Positions 13,806 to 21,689 of a DNA stretch of 24,658 nt are shown piece after piece. The notes beneath the pieces are model-generated. The model did not search any database, was not told the DNA's origin, and was given only the letters and a program-made list of their open reading frames with translations. Within the stretch, counting starts at the first letter, position 1. Each line of letters starts with the position of its first letter. The position numbers were made by a program, and so were the translations under genes. This stretch comes from Salegentibacter sp. (lineage in GTDB: Bacteria; Bacteroidota; Bacteroidia; Flavobacteriales; Flavobacteriaceae): contig JAGXIG010000030.1 in NCBI GenBank assembly GCA_024635815.1, forward strand, positions 1 through 24,658, read 5' to 3'.

Positions 13806-15098
13806 TTAATATTTAAGCCATTTAAATAATTCCTTATAACTCGCCTTTTTACCATACATAAGAATTCCTACCCTATATATTTTAGCCGCAAGCCAAATCA
13901 CACCAAAGTTAGTAATAATCAAAAGTCCAACAGAAATTGCTAATTCCCACCAGGGCACACCAAATGGAATACGCATTAACATCACTATGGGTGAAGTAAG
14001 CGGAATCATAGAAAAAATAGTTGAAACGCTGCCGTGCGGGTTTTCTATTACCGAAAAGAAACCTACATATATTCCCAACATTAAAGGCAGTATTACCGGA
14101 AACATAAATTGTTGGGTATCGGTTTCGCTATCTACTGCCGCTCCAATTGCCGCATAAATAGCGCTATATAAAAAGTAACCGCCAATAAAATATATAAGGA
14201 AAAATATAATTAAACTTAAAATCGGTAAATTAAGTACATCCATTACCAATTGGGCAATTTCGGGCTGTGCAATCTGCTCAACGGTTTCCAATTGTGATTT
14301 CTGAACTGTAAAAATGTCTATTCCTAAAACGTAAAAAGAAGTCATCGCCAAAACCCCCGCAAGGAGAACCCAAATGGTAAATTGCGTTATCCCGGCCAAA
14401 GATGTTCCTAATACTTTACCCATCATAAGCGTTATGGGTTTTACTGAAGAAACTATAATTTCAATTATCCTGTTTGTTTTTTCTTCGATAACACTGCGCA
14501 TCACCATATTACCATAAATAATAATGAACATCATCAATAAATAACCTGCAGCTCCACCGAAGATCATTTTTATATAATTAGACATTTTAGAAGTACGCTG
14601 CCCGGAAAAGTTCTGAATTTCAATTCTAACTTCAGTTTTGGCCTCATTTAACTGGTTAACATCAATCCCGCGTTCAATTAGTTCTTCGCGAGTAAGTCTA
14701 TCAGCAATAGTTTTTTCTATCGCCTGAATAGTTCCTAAACCGGGCGCCTCTTTACCAAAAAACTGAACGCCCTCCACATCTCTGTTAATATTTTCAGGAA
14801 TATAAATAAGTCCGTAATAATCCTGCTCATTTACCATTTGTTTTGCTTCCGCAAACGACTTTCCCGAAAGGTCTAAATATTGAACCTTTTCCTGATCTTC
14901 AAATTCTGAAGCAAACATATCGGTTTCGTCATACAAACCAATAATGCGCTGTTCATTGCTATTCAGCATACTCAAATAAGCGATAAGCGCAAACATTCCT
15001 ACCAAAATCAAAGGACTCAGGAATGTCATTATAATAAAGGTCTTATTCCTTACTCGCGCTAAATATTCTCGCTGAATTATAAGCTTTAAATTACGCAT
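13806..15098 (-). CDS. ABC-2 type exporter permease (NatB-like)
   Basis: 430 aa. The topology is one N-terminal TM helix (about residues 21-43), a ~130-residue extracytoplasmic domain, then about five helices in the C-terminal half. Typical ABC-2 stretches are FIIMTFLSPLILVGMFALIAY at the start, YGNMVMRSVIEEKTNRIIEIIVSSVKPITLMMGKVLG in the middle (the coupling-helix region seen in NatB/YhaP permeases) and AAIGAAVDSETDTQQFMFPVILPLM. It should pair with the ATPase encoded immediately upstream, whose 3' end overlaps its start by 8 nt. Relatives export Na+, drugs, peptides or lipids; the substrate cannot be decided here. The gene lies 2 nt before the mscS-type gene in the same operon. Confidence 0.88.
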   Translation of the reverse strand: MRNLKLIIQREYLARVRNKTFIIMTFLSPLILVGMFALIAYLSMLNSNEQRIIGLYDETDMFASEFEDQEKVQYLDLSGKSFAEAKQMVNEQDYYGLIYIPENINRDVEGVQFFGKEAPGLGTIQAIEKTIADRLTREELIERGIDVNQLNEAKTEVRIEIQNFSGQRTSKMSNYIKMIFGGAAGYLLMMFIIIYGNMVMRSVIEEKTNRIIEIIVSSVKPITLMMGKVLGTSLAGITQFTIWVLLAGVLAMTSFYVLGIDIFTVQKSQLETVEQIAQPEIAQLVMDVLNLPILSLIIFFLIYFIGGYFLYSAIYAAIGAAVDSETDTQQFMFPVILPLMLGIYVGFFSVIENPHGSVSTIFSMIPLTSPIVMLMRIPFGVPWWELAISVGLLIITNFGVIWLAAKIYRVGILMYGKKASYKELFKWLKY

Positions 15099-16020
15099 TC
15101 TGAGTTACTGTTTTAATGAAAATATCGTTTACGGAAGGAATAACTTCTACAAAATGATTTATGCGTGATTTACCAATAAGGTAATCTAAAAGTTGATTTG
15201 GGGTTTCACCATCTTTAAGCTGAATTGTTAATTTTAAATCATCATTTATACTTTTAAAGTTCGTGGTACCAATCACAAATTTTTCTTTTAATTCTGCTAA
15301 AAGTGCGGCATCATTTTGAGTTTCCAAACCTACCTCGTAGGTATTCGATTTGTATGCTCTTTTTATTTCTGAAACTTTACCGTCTAGTAACTTATTAGAT
15401 TCGTGTATTAAAGCCATATAATCGCATAACTCCTCTACACTCTCCATTCGGTGGGTTGAAAAAAGGATCGTTGCCCCTTCTTCTTTAAGTTGAAGGATCT
15501 CATTCTTAATTAAACCAGCGTTTACCGGGTCAAAACCGCTGAATGGTTCATCAAAAATCAGCAATTTAGGTCTATGTAAAACCGTAATTATAAACTGAAT
15601 TTTTTGCGCCATTCCTTTAGAAAGCTCCTGTATTTTTTTATCCCACCAACCTTCAATATGTAGTTTTTCAAACCAATATTCCAGCCTTTCTTTGGCTTCC
15701 GCTTTAGAAAGACCTTTTAACCTCGCGAGATAAAGCGCCTGCTCCCCAACTTTCATAGATTTATAAAGTCCGCGTTCCTCAGGGAGATAACCTATATGTG
15801 CAATATCGTCCGGGTGCAAAGGTTTGCCATCAAGAAAAACCTGGCCCTTATCGGGCATAGTGATTTGATTTATAATTCGAAGTAAGGTCGTTTTTCCCGC
15901 TCCGTTAGGTCCTAAAAGACCAAAAATGCTCCCACGGGGAATAGCGATAGACACATTGTTTAACGCAGTAAAATTGCCAAATTGTTTGTAAATATTCTCT
16001 GCTACTAAGAGATTTTCCAT
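15091..16020 (-). CDS. ABC transporter ATP-binding protein (NatA-like)
   Basis: 309 aa. A complete nucleotide-binding domain: Walker A GPNGAGKTT (37-45), Q-loop near GYLPEERGLY (77-86), ABC signature LSKGM (133-137), Walker B LLIFDEP (153-159), D-loop SGFDP and switch His in FSTHRME (H190). The EERGLY wording and the ~80-residue C-terminal domain after the NBD are typical of NatA/CcmA-type exporters that work with ABC-2 permeases. It is the first gene of the operon and overlaps its permease by 8 nt. The 297-nt region upstream holds two dnaJ terminator candidates, so this operon has its own promoter, though no clear TAnnTTTG/TTG pair is visible near the ATG at 16020. Confidence 0.9.
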   Translation of the reverse strand: MENLLVAENIYKQFGNFTALNNVSIAIPRGSIFGLLGPNGAGKTTLLRIINQITMPDKGQVFLDGKPLHPDDIAHIGYLPEERGLYKSMKVGEQALYLARLKGLSKAEAKERLEYWFEKLHIEGWWDKKIQELSKGMAQKIQFIITVLHRPKLLIFDEPFSGFDPVNAGLIKNEILQLKEEGATILFSTHRMESVEELCDYMALIHESNKLLDGKVSEIKRAYKSNTYEVGLETQNDAALLAELKEKFVIGTTNFKSINDDLKLTIQLKDGETPNQLLDYLIGKSRINHFVEVIPSVNDIFIKTVTQNA

Positions 16021-16207
16021 ATAAAAAAGTTAGTAAAAGTAAACTGCCCTGGGACACCTGTCAGGCAGCAAGTTGAAAACTAAAAAGTTCAACTCAATTA
16101 TCAGAAGTTTTTAAATCTGACTTGGTGAGTAAATATATTGAAATCGTATGAGAGATATTTTGGATTAAGAAGAAATTATAATTTCCTAAATACCCTAAAA
16201 AGCAAAA

Positions 16208-16232
16208 CCCACCCTTAAAAATTAAGGATGGG
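16208..16232 (-). terminator. Probable terminator downstream of dnaJ
   Basis: CCCACCCTTAA (16208-16218) and TTAAGGATGGG (16222-16232) form an 11-bp stem with one mismatch and a 3-nt loop. On the - strand it is followed by TTTTGCTTTTT, so it suits rho-independent termination of grpE-dnaJ transcripts. Confidence 0.65.
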
Positions 16233-16261
16233 AAAAAAATTGCTATGAAAAAGAAAAATTG

Positions 16262-16280
16262 TCACTAAAAGACTTAGTGA
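16262..16280 (-). terminator. Weak hairpin downstream of dnaJ
   Basis: TCACTAA (16262-16268) pairs with TTAGTGA (16274-16280) around a 5-nt loop. On the - strand a T-rich run (CAATTTTTC) follows. It lies 38 nt after the dnaJ stop and may act in tandem with the stronger hairpin at 16208-16232. Confidence 0.4.
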
Positions 16281-16317
16281 TAATCAAATATATAAATTTT
16301 TTCTTAAAACCGGAGTG

Positions 16318-17445
16318 CTAAGAAAACATATCTTTTACTTTTTCAAAGAATGATTTATCGCTTTTCTCCGGATTCGGCTGGAAATTCTCGTCTTCAGCCA
16401 TTCTTTCAAAGAAATCGCGTTGTTCTTTATTTAAAGTTTTCGGGGTCCAAACATTTACGTGAACCAGTAAATCTCCTTTTCCGTAGCCATTAAGATTTCC
16501 AATTCCTTTTCCTCTAAGCCTAAGAATTTTTCCGGATTGTACTCCTTCTTCAATCTTAATTCTAACTTTTCCGGTAACGGTATCAATTTCTCTTGAAGAC
16601 CCTAAAACAGCTTCAGATAAACTAATGTACAAATCGTAATGCAGATTGTCTCCTTCACGTTGCAGGCTGTGGTGTTCTTTTTCTTCTATGGCTACTAATA
16701 AGTCTCCCGGAACCCCATTTCCCGGTGCATCGTTTCCTTTTCCGGCTACTTTTAACTGCATCCCATCTTCAACTCCTGACGGAATTTTAATAGAAACAGT
16801 TTCTTCTTTCTGTACCAGTCCGTGGGCATCTGCCTCCGGTGGTCTTTTATCTATTATTTGTCCAGAACCACTACAAGCTGTACATGGCGATGCAGTTTGC
16901 ATTCTACCCAATATGGTATTAGTTACCCGAGTTACCTGTCCGGTTCCTTTACAAGTGGTACAGGTTTTATACGTAGTACCCGGCGCCTGAACTTTTCTTT
17001 TTACTTTTATTTTTTTCTCGGCACCGTTAGCAATTTCCTCTAAAGTAAGACTTACCCTAATTCTAAGGTTGCTTCCTTTAACGCGTCTCTGGCCACCGCC
17101 AAAACCGCCACCAAAACCAGAGAAGCCTCCGCCACCGCTGAAGCCACCTCCAAAGATGTCTCCAAACTGGCTGAATATATCATCCATATCCATTCCGCCG
17201 AAGCCACCGCCACCGGCGCCACCTTCAAATGCCTGATGACCAAACCTGTCGTAACGGGCTCGTTTATCTTCATTGCTCAGTACTTCGTAAGCTTCAGCCG
17301 ATTTTTTAAACTTTTCTTCAGCCTCAGCATCTCCCGGATTCTTATCGGGGTGATACTTTATGGCCATTTTTCGGTATGCTTTCTTTATCTCGGCGGTTGA
17401 AGCACCTTTACTTATGCCTAATATGTCGTAATAATCTTCTTTCAT
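16318..17445 (-). CDS. dnaJ: Chaperone DnaJ (Hsp40) with reduced zinc domain
   Basis: 375 aa. The J domain (residues 4-70) includes HPD (32-34), which stimulates DnaK ATPase. A Gly/Phe-rich linker spans about 75-118, the substrate-binding C-terminal domains run from ~125, and the zinc domain sits at ~160-196. A standard DnaJ has four CxxCxGxG motifs forming two zinc centres; only two are present here, CTTCKGTG (C162, C165) and CTACSGSG (C188, C191). By alignment in mind with E. coli DnaJ these are motifs 2 and 3 (zinc centre II). The places of motifs 1 and 4 read APGTTYKT and [10 protein letters not shown], without cysteines. The domain is otherwise intact, so this looks like a lineage-type reduction, not decay. 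DnaJ works with DnaK and GrpE in protein folding. It lies 30 nt after grpE in one operon; dnaK is not in this window. Confidence 0.95.
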   Translation of the reverse strand: MKEDYYDILGISKGASTAEIKKAYRKMAIKYHPDKNPGDAEAEEKFKKSAEAYEVLSNEDKRARYDRFGHQAFEGGAGGGGFGGMDMDDIFSQFGDIFGGGFSGGGGFSGFGGGFGGGQRRVKGSNLRIRVSLTLEEIANGAEKKIKVKRKVQAPGTTYKTCTTCKGTGQVTRVTNTILGRMQTASPCTACSGSGQIIDKRPPEADAHGLVQKEETVSIKIPSGVEDGMQLKVAGKGNDAPGNGVPGDLLVAIEEKEHHSLQREGDNLHYDLYISLSEAVLGSSREIDTVTGKVRIKIEEGVQSGKILRLRGKGIGNLNGYGKGDLLVHVNVWTPKTLNKEQRDFFERMAEDENFQPNPEKSDKSFFEKVKDMFS

Positions 17446-17475
17446 GGTCTCGTTTTGCGAATTCTAAAAAAGCTT

Positions 17476-18069
17476 TTATTTGCCGGTTACTACTTTAGGA
17501 AACCGAATAATTCGTTCCCCTAATTTGTAACCTCGCTCTACTACATCAACTATCTTGCCTTTAAGCTTATCTTTAGGTGCAGGTATTTGAGTTATAGCCT
17601 CATGAATTTCAGAATCAAAGTCATCTCCTTCTTTCACCTCCATTGGTTCAAGACCTTTACTGGTAAGCGTTTCTTTAAATTTATTGTGGATAAGCTCAAC
17701 CCCGTGCACTAAATTTTCATCTCCAGATTTGCGAATTTCTTTCAAAGCCCTGTCAAAATCGTCTAATACTGGCAACATGGCTGCCATTACTTCCTGGTTG
17801 GCAGTTTTAAATAGCTCTAAACGTTCTTTTGAAGTTCTTCTCTTATAATTTTCAAACTCGGCGAACAGACGTAGAAATTTATCTTTTTCCTTCTGAAGAT
17901 CCTCCTTTAGCTTTTCTTCCTCAGTAAGCTCAGTTCCATTATCTTCATTCTTACTTTCTTCTTTTTCCTTTTCTACCTCGTCTATAGCTTCATCTAAAAT
18001 ATCCTCAACCTGATCTTTTACAGGCTGATCCTGTTGCTCTCCTTTTATATCTTTTTTCTTATTGCTCAT
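17476..18069 (-). CDS. grpE: Nucleotide exchange factor GrpE
   Basis: 197 aa. The first ~65 residues are highly charged (Glu/Lys-rich, likely disordered to coiled coil) and lead into the long GrpE dimer helix. The diagnostic core is FLRLFAEFENYKRRTSKER, then MLPVLDDFDRAL, and the beta domain ends VVERGYKLGERIIRFPKVVTG, close to the GrpE signature near the C-terminus. GrpE releases ADP from DnaK in the cytoplasm. It heads the grpE-dnaJ operon, with 30 nt to dnaJ, and is divergent from the YceI lipoprotein gene. The 169-nt spacer holds two back-to-back promoters; the grpE side carries TGTCA direct repeats that might be heat-shock related. Confidence 0.95.
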   Translation of the reverse strand: MSNKKKDIKGEQQDQPVKDQVEDILDEAIDEVEKEKEESKNEDNGTELTEEEKLKEDLQKEKDKFLRLFAEFENYKRRTSKERLELFKTANQEVMAAMLPVLDDFDRALKEIRKSGDENLVHGVELIHNKFKETLTSKGLEPMEVKEGDDFDSEIHEAITQIPAPKDKLKGKIVDVVERGYKLGERIIRFPKVVTGK

Positions 18070-18100
18070 TTTTATGCATTTTAATACAGCTTGAACGGGT

Positions 18101-18135
18101 CAAAATCATTGCCAATTATGATTCGGTGTCAAAAT
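18101..18135 (-). promoter_or_regulatory. Candidate grpE promoter with TGTCA direct repeat
   Basis: On the - strand a TTG at 18132-18130, a 21-nt spacer and TGATTTTG (18108-18101) approximate the primary promoter, with one mismatch in the -7 box. The -33 region overlaps a direct repeat seen on the + strand as TGTCAAAATGTCA (two TGTCA with 8-nt periodicity). A related GGTCAAAATCA overlaps the -7 box. Confidence 0.4.
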
Positions 18136-18179
18136 GTCACTCATATTTGTTCCTTATAATTTTTAGTAAATATTTAGCA

Positions 18180-18208
18180 TTTGCGTGTTTTTAGTTTATG
18201 TAATTTTG
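18180..18208 (+). promoter_or_regulatory. Promoter for YceI-type lipoprotein gene
   Basis: TTTG (18180-18183), a 17-nt spacer and a perfect TAATTTTG (18201-18208). Transcription would start near 18215, which rules out the longer GTG start at 18185 and fixes the start at the ATG at 18239. Confidence 0.7.
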
Positions 18209-18238
18209 CAGACTAAAATAAAACTAAATTTTAACAGA

Positions 18239-18907
18239 ATGAGAAAATCAATTTTAAGCACTTTTGCAATTGCAGCTTTTTTAACTGTAGTTGTAGGATG
18301 TAAGAACGATAAAAATCAGGCAGAAACTTCAGAAGCTCAAGATGCAGCAACTGCACAAACCGAAGCTATGGAGTTTACAGTAGAAACTTCAGCTTCTACT
18401 ATTGAGTGGAAAGGAAGTAAACCAACCGGAGAACATACCGGTACTATAGCACTAACTGAAGGTACTTTTAGTGCCAACGATAGTATTATTGAAAGCGGTA
18501 ATTTCGTAATCGATATGCAGTCTATTAAGGTTACAGACCTTGAAGGAAAAGATAAAAAAGACCTTGAAGCTCACTTAATGGGAACTGTAGAAGGTAAAGA
18601 AGGTGACTTCTTTAACGCTACAAAATATCCTGAAGCTTCTTTTGAAGTAACTGATATTACTGAAGAAAACGGACAGAAAATGTTATCTGGAAACCTTACC
18701 ATTAAAGAGGAAACCAAAAACATTACTTTCCCGGTGAGTATTAACCAATCTGATGACAGCATTGAAATTATCAGTGAAGAATTTACTATTGACAGAACAA
18801 ACTGGAAGGTGAATTTTGGTTCTAAATCTGTTTTTGACGGACTTGGAGATAACTTTGTAAGCGATGATATTGTTTTAAAGATCAACTTAAAAGCTACTAA
18901 AGCTTAA
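18239..18907 (+). CDS. YceI-family lipoprotein
   Basis: 222 aa from the ATG at 18239. The N-terminus is a lipoprotein signal (MRKSILS, hydrophobic core, VVVG/C with the lipidated Cys at residue 21), followed by a ~20-residue Ala/Gln/Glu linker. The YceI domain follows: FTVETSASTIEWKGSKPTGEHTGTI, the FVIDMQSIKVTDLEGKDKKDLEAHL segment, FFNATKYPEASFEVT, LSGNLTIKEETKNITFPV and DRTNWKVNFGS. YceI proteins are lipocalin-like and bind isoprenoid or other amphiphilic ligands in the periplasm; the ligand here is unknown. A longer frame reaches back to 18185 but would translate through the promoter, so I reject that start. The gene is monocistronic and ends at a bidirectional terminator. Confidence 0.92.
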   Translation: MRKSILSTFAIAAFLTVVVGCKNDKNQAETSEAQDAATAQTEAMEFTVETSASTIEWKGSKPTGEHTGTIALTEGTFSANDSIIESGNFVIDMQSIKVTDLEGKDKKDLEAHLMGTVEGKEGDFFNATKYPEASFEVTDITEENGQKMLSGNLTIKEETKNITFPVSINQSDDSIEIISEEFTIDRTNWKVNFGSKSVFDGLGDNFVSDDIVLKINLKATKA

Positions 18908-18927
18908 GAAGATTCATAGTCTCAAAG

Positions 18928-18966
18928 AAAAAGCAGTTAAGCGAAAAATTCACTTAACTGCTTTTT
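18928..18966. terminator. Bidirectional rho-independent terminator between yceI-type gene and NDH-2
   Basis: A 14-bp stem (18928-18941 with 18953-18966), an 11-nt loop, A-run on the left and T-run on the right. It serves the + gene ending at 18907 and the convergent - gene, whose stop codon (18967-18969) touches the stem base. Confidence 0.85.
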
Positions 18967-20274
18967 TTATATCTCTTCTTTATCTACTTTCATTTGATTT
19001 TCATAACCTTTAAATGGTCTGATTATCAGACGGGCAGCTTTATCGTAATTCCAGTAATTATAAAGCCAGTTAAAGAAAGTTACCAAACGGTTTCTAAAGC
19101 CAATAAGGAACCAAAGATGAACGAACATCCAAATAAACCAGGCGAAAAATCCGCTAAAAGAACCCTGGTCTAAATCTACTACTGCACGGTTTCTTCCTAC
19201 AGTCGCCATAGTTCCTTTATCTTTATATTTAAAAACTTCCATTTTCTTACCTTCTACAATATTCATAATATTTTTGGCCAAATGCTTTCCCTGCTGAATT
19301 GCCGGCTGGGCCACCATAGGGTGTCCTTTTGGATAATCTTCAGTTTGCATTAGCGCAATATCCCCAATAGCAAAAATATTTTCATAACCATTTATTTGAT
19401 TAAAAGCGTTCACTTCATACCTATTTGCCTTTTCAACCATCGCTTCGGCCTTTAAACCTTTTACAGGTGCACCGGTTACCCCGGCAGCCCAGATAAAAGT
19501 TTCGGTTTTTAAAGAAAGATCGGTGTTAGTAGTTACCAAATGCCCGTCATATTCTTCCACCATAGTATTTAGGTGAACCTTAACACCAAGTTCTTCCAGA
19601 AATTCGTGGGCTTTTCTTGAGGCTTTTTCGCTCATTGGTGGTAATACCCTGTCAAGGCCTTCCAGGAGATGAATATTCATCTCGGTAGGATTAATATCTG
19701 GATAATCGTTGGGAACAATATGATTCTTTAATTCAGCAATTGCGCCGCTAAGTTCTACTCCGGTCGGGCCAGCTCCTACTAATACAAAATTTAATAGGGC
19801 CTTTCGTTTTTCAGGATCATCGGTAATTACGGCCTGTTCTAAGTTTTCGAGAATTAAGCTGCGAATATTCAATGCCTGCGGAACCGTTTTCATCCACATT
19901 CCGTTTTTCTCAATACTTTTATTTCCGAAGAAATTAGTTTTAGAACCGGTTGCGATCACGAGGTAATCATAGATCAAATCACCAATAGTAGTTTCAATAA
20001 AACTCTTTTCGGGATTTATAGATTTTACCTCGGCCATTCTAAAAAGGCATTTCTTACTATTACGCGTAATCTTACGCATAGGATATGCAATAGAATCTGG
20101 TTCTAACCCAGAGGTGGAAACCTGGTAAAGCAATGGCTGAAAAGTATGATAGTTGTGCCGATCCAGGATTACAGTTTGCACATCTTCGCTTAAAAGTTTA
20201 CGTACAAGCGCCATTCCCGCAAAACCGCCACCAATTATAACGACTCTCGGTAAATTTGTTCTTGGAATATTCAT
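18967..20274 (-). CDS. ndh: Type II NADH:quinone oxidoreductase (NDH-2)
   Basis: 435 aa. Two Rossmann motifs: FAD-binding VVIIGGGFAGMALVRKL (11-27) and NAD(P)H-binding FVLVGAGPTGVELSGAIAEL (163-182). Also present are the HTFQPLLYQVSTSGLEP segment (43-59), DYLVIATGS (103-111) and the second FAD contact NIFAIGDIAL. The quinone-side motif PAIQQGKHLAKNI is typical of NDH-2. The C-terminal ~75 residues are rich in aromatic amphipathic helices (FFAWFIWMFVHLWFLIGFRNR), as expected for peripheral attachment to the cytoplasmic membrane face. It passes electrons from NADH to quinone without pumping protons. It is monocistronic. A possible -7 box TAAATTTG lies at 20336-20343 (- strand), ~61 nt upstream, without a clear -33. 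Confidence 0.93.
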   Translation of the reverse strand: MNIPRTNLPRVVIIGGGFAGMALVRKLLSEDVQTVILDRHNYHTFQPLLYQVSTSGLEPDSIAYPMRKITRNSKKCLFRMAEVKSINPEKSFIETTIGDLIYDYLVIATGSKTNFFGNKSIEKNGMWMKTVPQALNIRSLILENLEQAVITDDPEKRKALLNFVLVGAGPTGVELSGAIAELKNHIVPNDYPDINPTEMNIHLLEGLDRVLPPMSEKASRKAHEFLEELGVKVHLNTMVEEYDGHLVTTNTDLSLKTETFIWAAGVTGAPVKGLKAEAMVEKANRYEVNAFNQINGYENIFAIGDIALMQTEDYPKGHPMVAQPAIQQGKHLAKNIMNIVEGKKMEVFKYKDKGTMATVGRNRAVVDLDQGSFSGFFAWFIWMFVHLWFLIGFRNRLVTFFNWLYNYWNYDKAARLIIRPFKGYENQMKVDKEEI

Positions 20275-20415
20275 AAAGGTTGGTTTTACTCAATAAGTGA
20301 GATTTAAAATCCCCCCTGTTAAAGAGTTATCTATCCAAATTTAAGTTTTCTCTTGCTTTGCCTGAAAAAATAAGGCATCATTAACTATACTTTATACTTT
20401 TTTGTAACATTGCAG

Positions 20416-20438
20416 GCACTTGGACTACATATAAGTGC
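20416..20438. promoter_or_regulatory. Inverted repeat upstream of second ECF sigma gene
   Basis: GCACTT (20416-20421) and AAGTGC (20433-20438) form 6-bp arms 11 nt apart, ending 12 nt before the GTG start. The position suits an operator or a promoter-proximal site. No standard TAnnTTTG/TTG pair is seen here, so the gene may be read by an alternative sigma. Confidence 0.3.
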
Positions 20439-20450
20439 TAACCAATTATT

Positions 20451-20945
20451 GTGGATAAGGAATTAGAACATCAGTTTGTAACAAATCTGGAAAAGCACCA
20501 GAATATTGCGCATAAAATTTGCCGTATCTATACGAACGATCAGGACTCGCACAACGATCTTTTTCAGGAAATAACCATTCAGCTTTGGAAAGCTTATCCG
20601 AAGTTTAGGGGCGAAGCAAAATTTAGTACCTGGATGTACAGGGTCGCCCTAAATACTGCAATCACCTTATACCGAAAAAAGAAAAGAAGCATAAGAACCC
20701 AGGATTTCGATACTGTAGACTTTAAGATTAAGGCGGAAGAATATGACGATGAAGCCGAGCAACAGCTCAAAGTGATGTATTCTGCAATTCAGGAATTAAA
20801 TGATATTGAAAAGGCCCTCGTTTTTTTATATCTCGAAGATAAAAATTACAGGGATATTTCTGAAACCCTTGGTATTACTGAAGTAAATGCTAGAGTGAAA
20901 ATGAACAGGGTAAAAACAAAATTAAAAAACATTTTAAATCCGTAG
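20451..20945 (+). CDS. ECF-type RNA polymerase sigma factor
   Basis: 164 aa. Region 2 is about residues 10-90: DQDSHNDLFQEITIQLWKAY, then RGEAKFSTWMYRVALNTAITLYRKKK. Region 4 is about residues 105-160: IQELNDIEKALVFLYLEDKNYRDIS with the helix-turn-helix ETLGITEVNARVKMNRVKTKLK. This resembles the small ECF factors of Bacteroidota that pair with a small membrane protein. The start is GTG at 20451: an in-frame TAA lies at 20439-20441 and the next Met is far inside region 2, so no ATG start is possible. It is followed after 6 nt by a four-TM protein, so the two are co-transcribed. It is not closely similar to the other ECF factor in the window (3029-3574). Confidence 0.9.
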   Translation: MDKELEHQFVTNLEKHQNIAHKICRIYTNDQDSHNDLFQEITIQLWKAYPKFRGEAKFSTWMYRVALNTAITLYRKKKRSIRTQDFDTVDFKIKAEEYDDEAEQQLKVMYSAIQELNDIEKALVFLYLEDKNYRDISETLGITEVNARVKMNRVKTKLKNILNP

Positions 20946-20951
20946 AGAATA

Positions 20952-21590
20952 ATGGATGGATTGGATTTATTAAAAAAAGACTGGAAAAAAAGGGAAGGCA
21001 GCATCCCGCAGCTTTCCTACGACGAAATTTATAAGATGCTGTGGAAGCGTTCTTCTTCTATCGTTAAATGGATTTTTGTAATTAGTATTCTGGAATTTTT
21101 ATTCTGGGCACTTATTACCATTTTCTGGACAGATGACGAATATTGGAATAGTGTTGAACGTGTTCACCTCAAAGAATTTACGGTGGCAACTTATTTAATT
21201 AATTATGCCATCACTTTTTTCTTTATCTATTGCTTTTATAAGAATTACCGCAGAATATCCTCTACGGATAATGTGGCAAAATTGATGAAAAACATTTTGA
21301 GAACCAGAAAGACAGTCAAATATTACATAGGCTATATTTTGATATCTACAGCACTAATTACACTTATTTACACCTATTTTATGATGGACTATCACGTCAC
21401 TAACACGGTCGTGGAAGATGTTGAGAAATATAACTTTACACCAGTTCAATGGGTGAAATTTACTGGAATAATAATAGGTGGGTTAGCTGTTTTCCTAGGC
21501 TTAATATGGTTATTCTATAAAGTCCTTTACGGAATTCTACTGCGAAGATTAAATAAAAATTATAAAGAATTAAAGAAACTGGAACTTTAG
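20952..21590 (+). CDS. Four-TM membrane protein, possible regulator of the adjacent sigma factor
   Basis: 212 aa. A ~35-residue basic/acidic cytoplasmic N-terminus (LLKKDWKKREGSIPQLSYDEIYKML) precedes four hydrophobic helices at about 37-59, 78-96, 123-144 and 168-190, ending in a lysine-rich tail. It has no enzyme motif. The position 6 nt after an ECF sigma gene, with a cytoplasmic N-terminal helix that could bind sigma, suggests a membrane anti-sigma-like role. It lacks the zinc-binding anti-sigma motif, so this is inference from context. Relatives in flavobacteria are, as far as I recall, sometimes labelled beta-carotene 15,15'-monooxygenase; nothing here supports an oxygenase. Ends at a strong terminator. 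Confidence 0.7.
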   Translation: MDGLDLLKKDWKKREGSIPQLSYDEIYKMLWKRSSSIVKWIFVISILEFLFWALITIFWTDDEYWNSVERVHLKEFTVATYLINYAITFFFIYCFYKNYRRISSTDNVAKLMKNILRTRKTVKYYIGYILISTALITLIYTYFMMDYHVTNTVVEDVEKYNFTPVQWVKFTGIIIGGLAVFLGLIWLFYKVLYGILLRRLNKNYKELKKLEL

Positions 21591-21619
21591 AAAGTATATA
21601 AATTCCATCTAATTAAATC

Positions 21620-21672
21620 AAAAAGTGGTTGATCAAAAAGCTTTTATAACTTTTTAATCAACCACTTTTTTT
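21620..21672. terminator. Bidirectional rho-independent terminator between sigma operon and lpd
   Basis: A 14-bp stem (21620-21633 with 21657-21670) encloses a 23-nt loop that itself contains an AAAAGCTTTT palindrome. A T-run continues to 21672, and the left arm gives a T-run on the other strand. It serves both convergent genes. Confidence 0.85.
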
Positions 21673-21689
21673 GTTTTTATTTTTATGAA

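Noticed and set aside
17052..17273. 73-codon ORF within dnaJ in another frame
   Set aside because: It arises from the GC-rich Gly/Phe linker of dnaJ and overlaps it fully; not a gene.
18185..18238. Extended GTG start for the YceI lipoprotein
   Set aside because: It would translate the promoter -7 box and bury the lipoprotein signal behind 18 residues; the ATG at 18239 fits signal and promoter.
20952..21590. Beta-carotene monooxygenase function for the four-TM protein
   Set aside because: No iron-binding His set or oxygenase motif is visible; such a label would come from weak annotation transfer.
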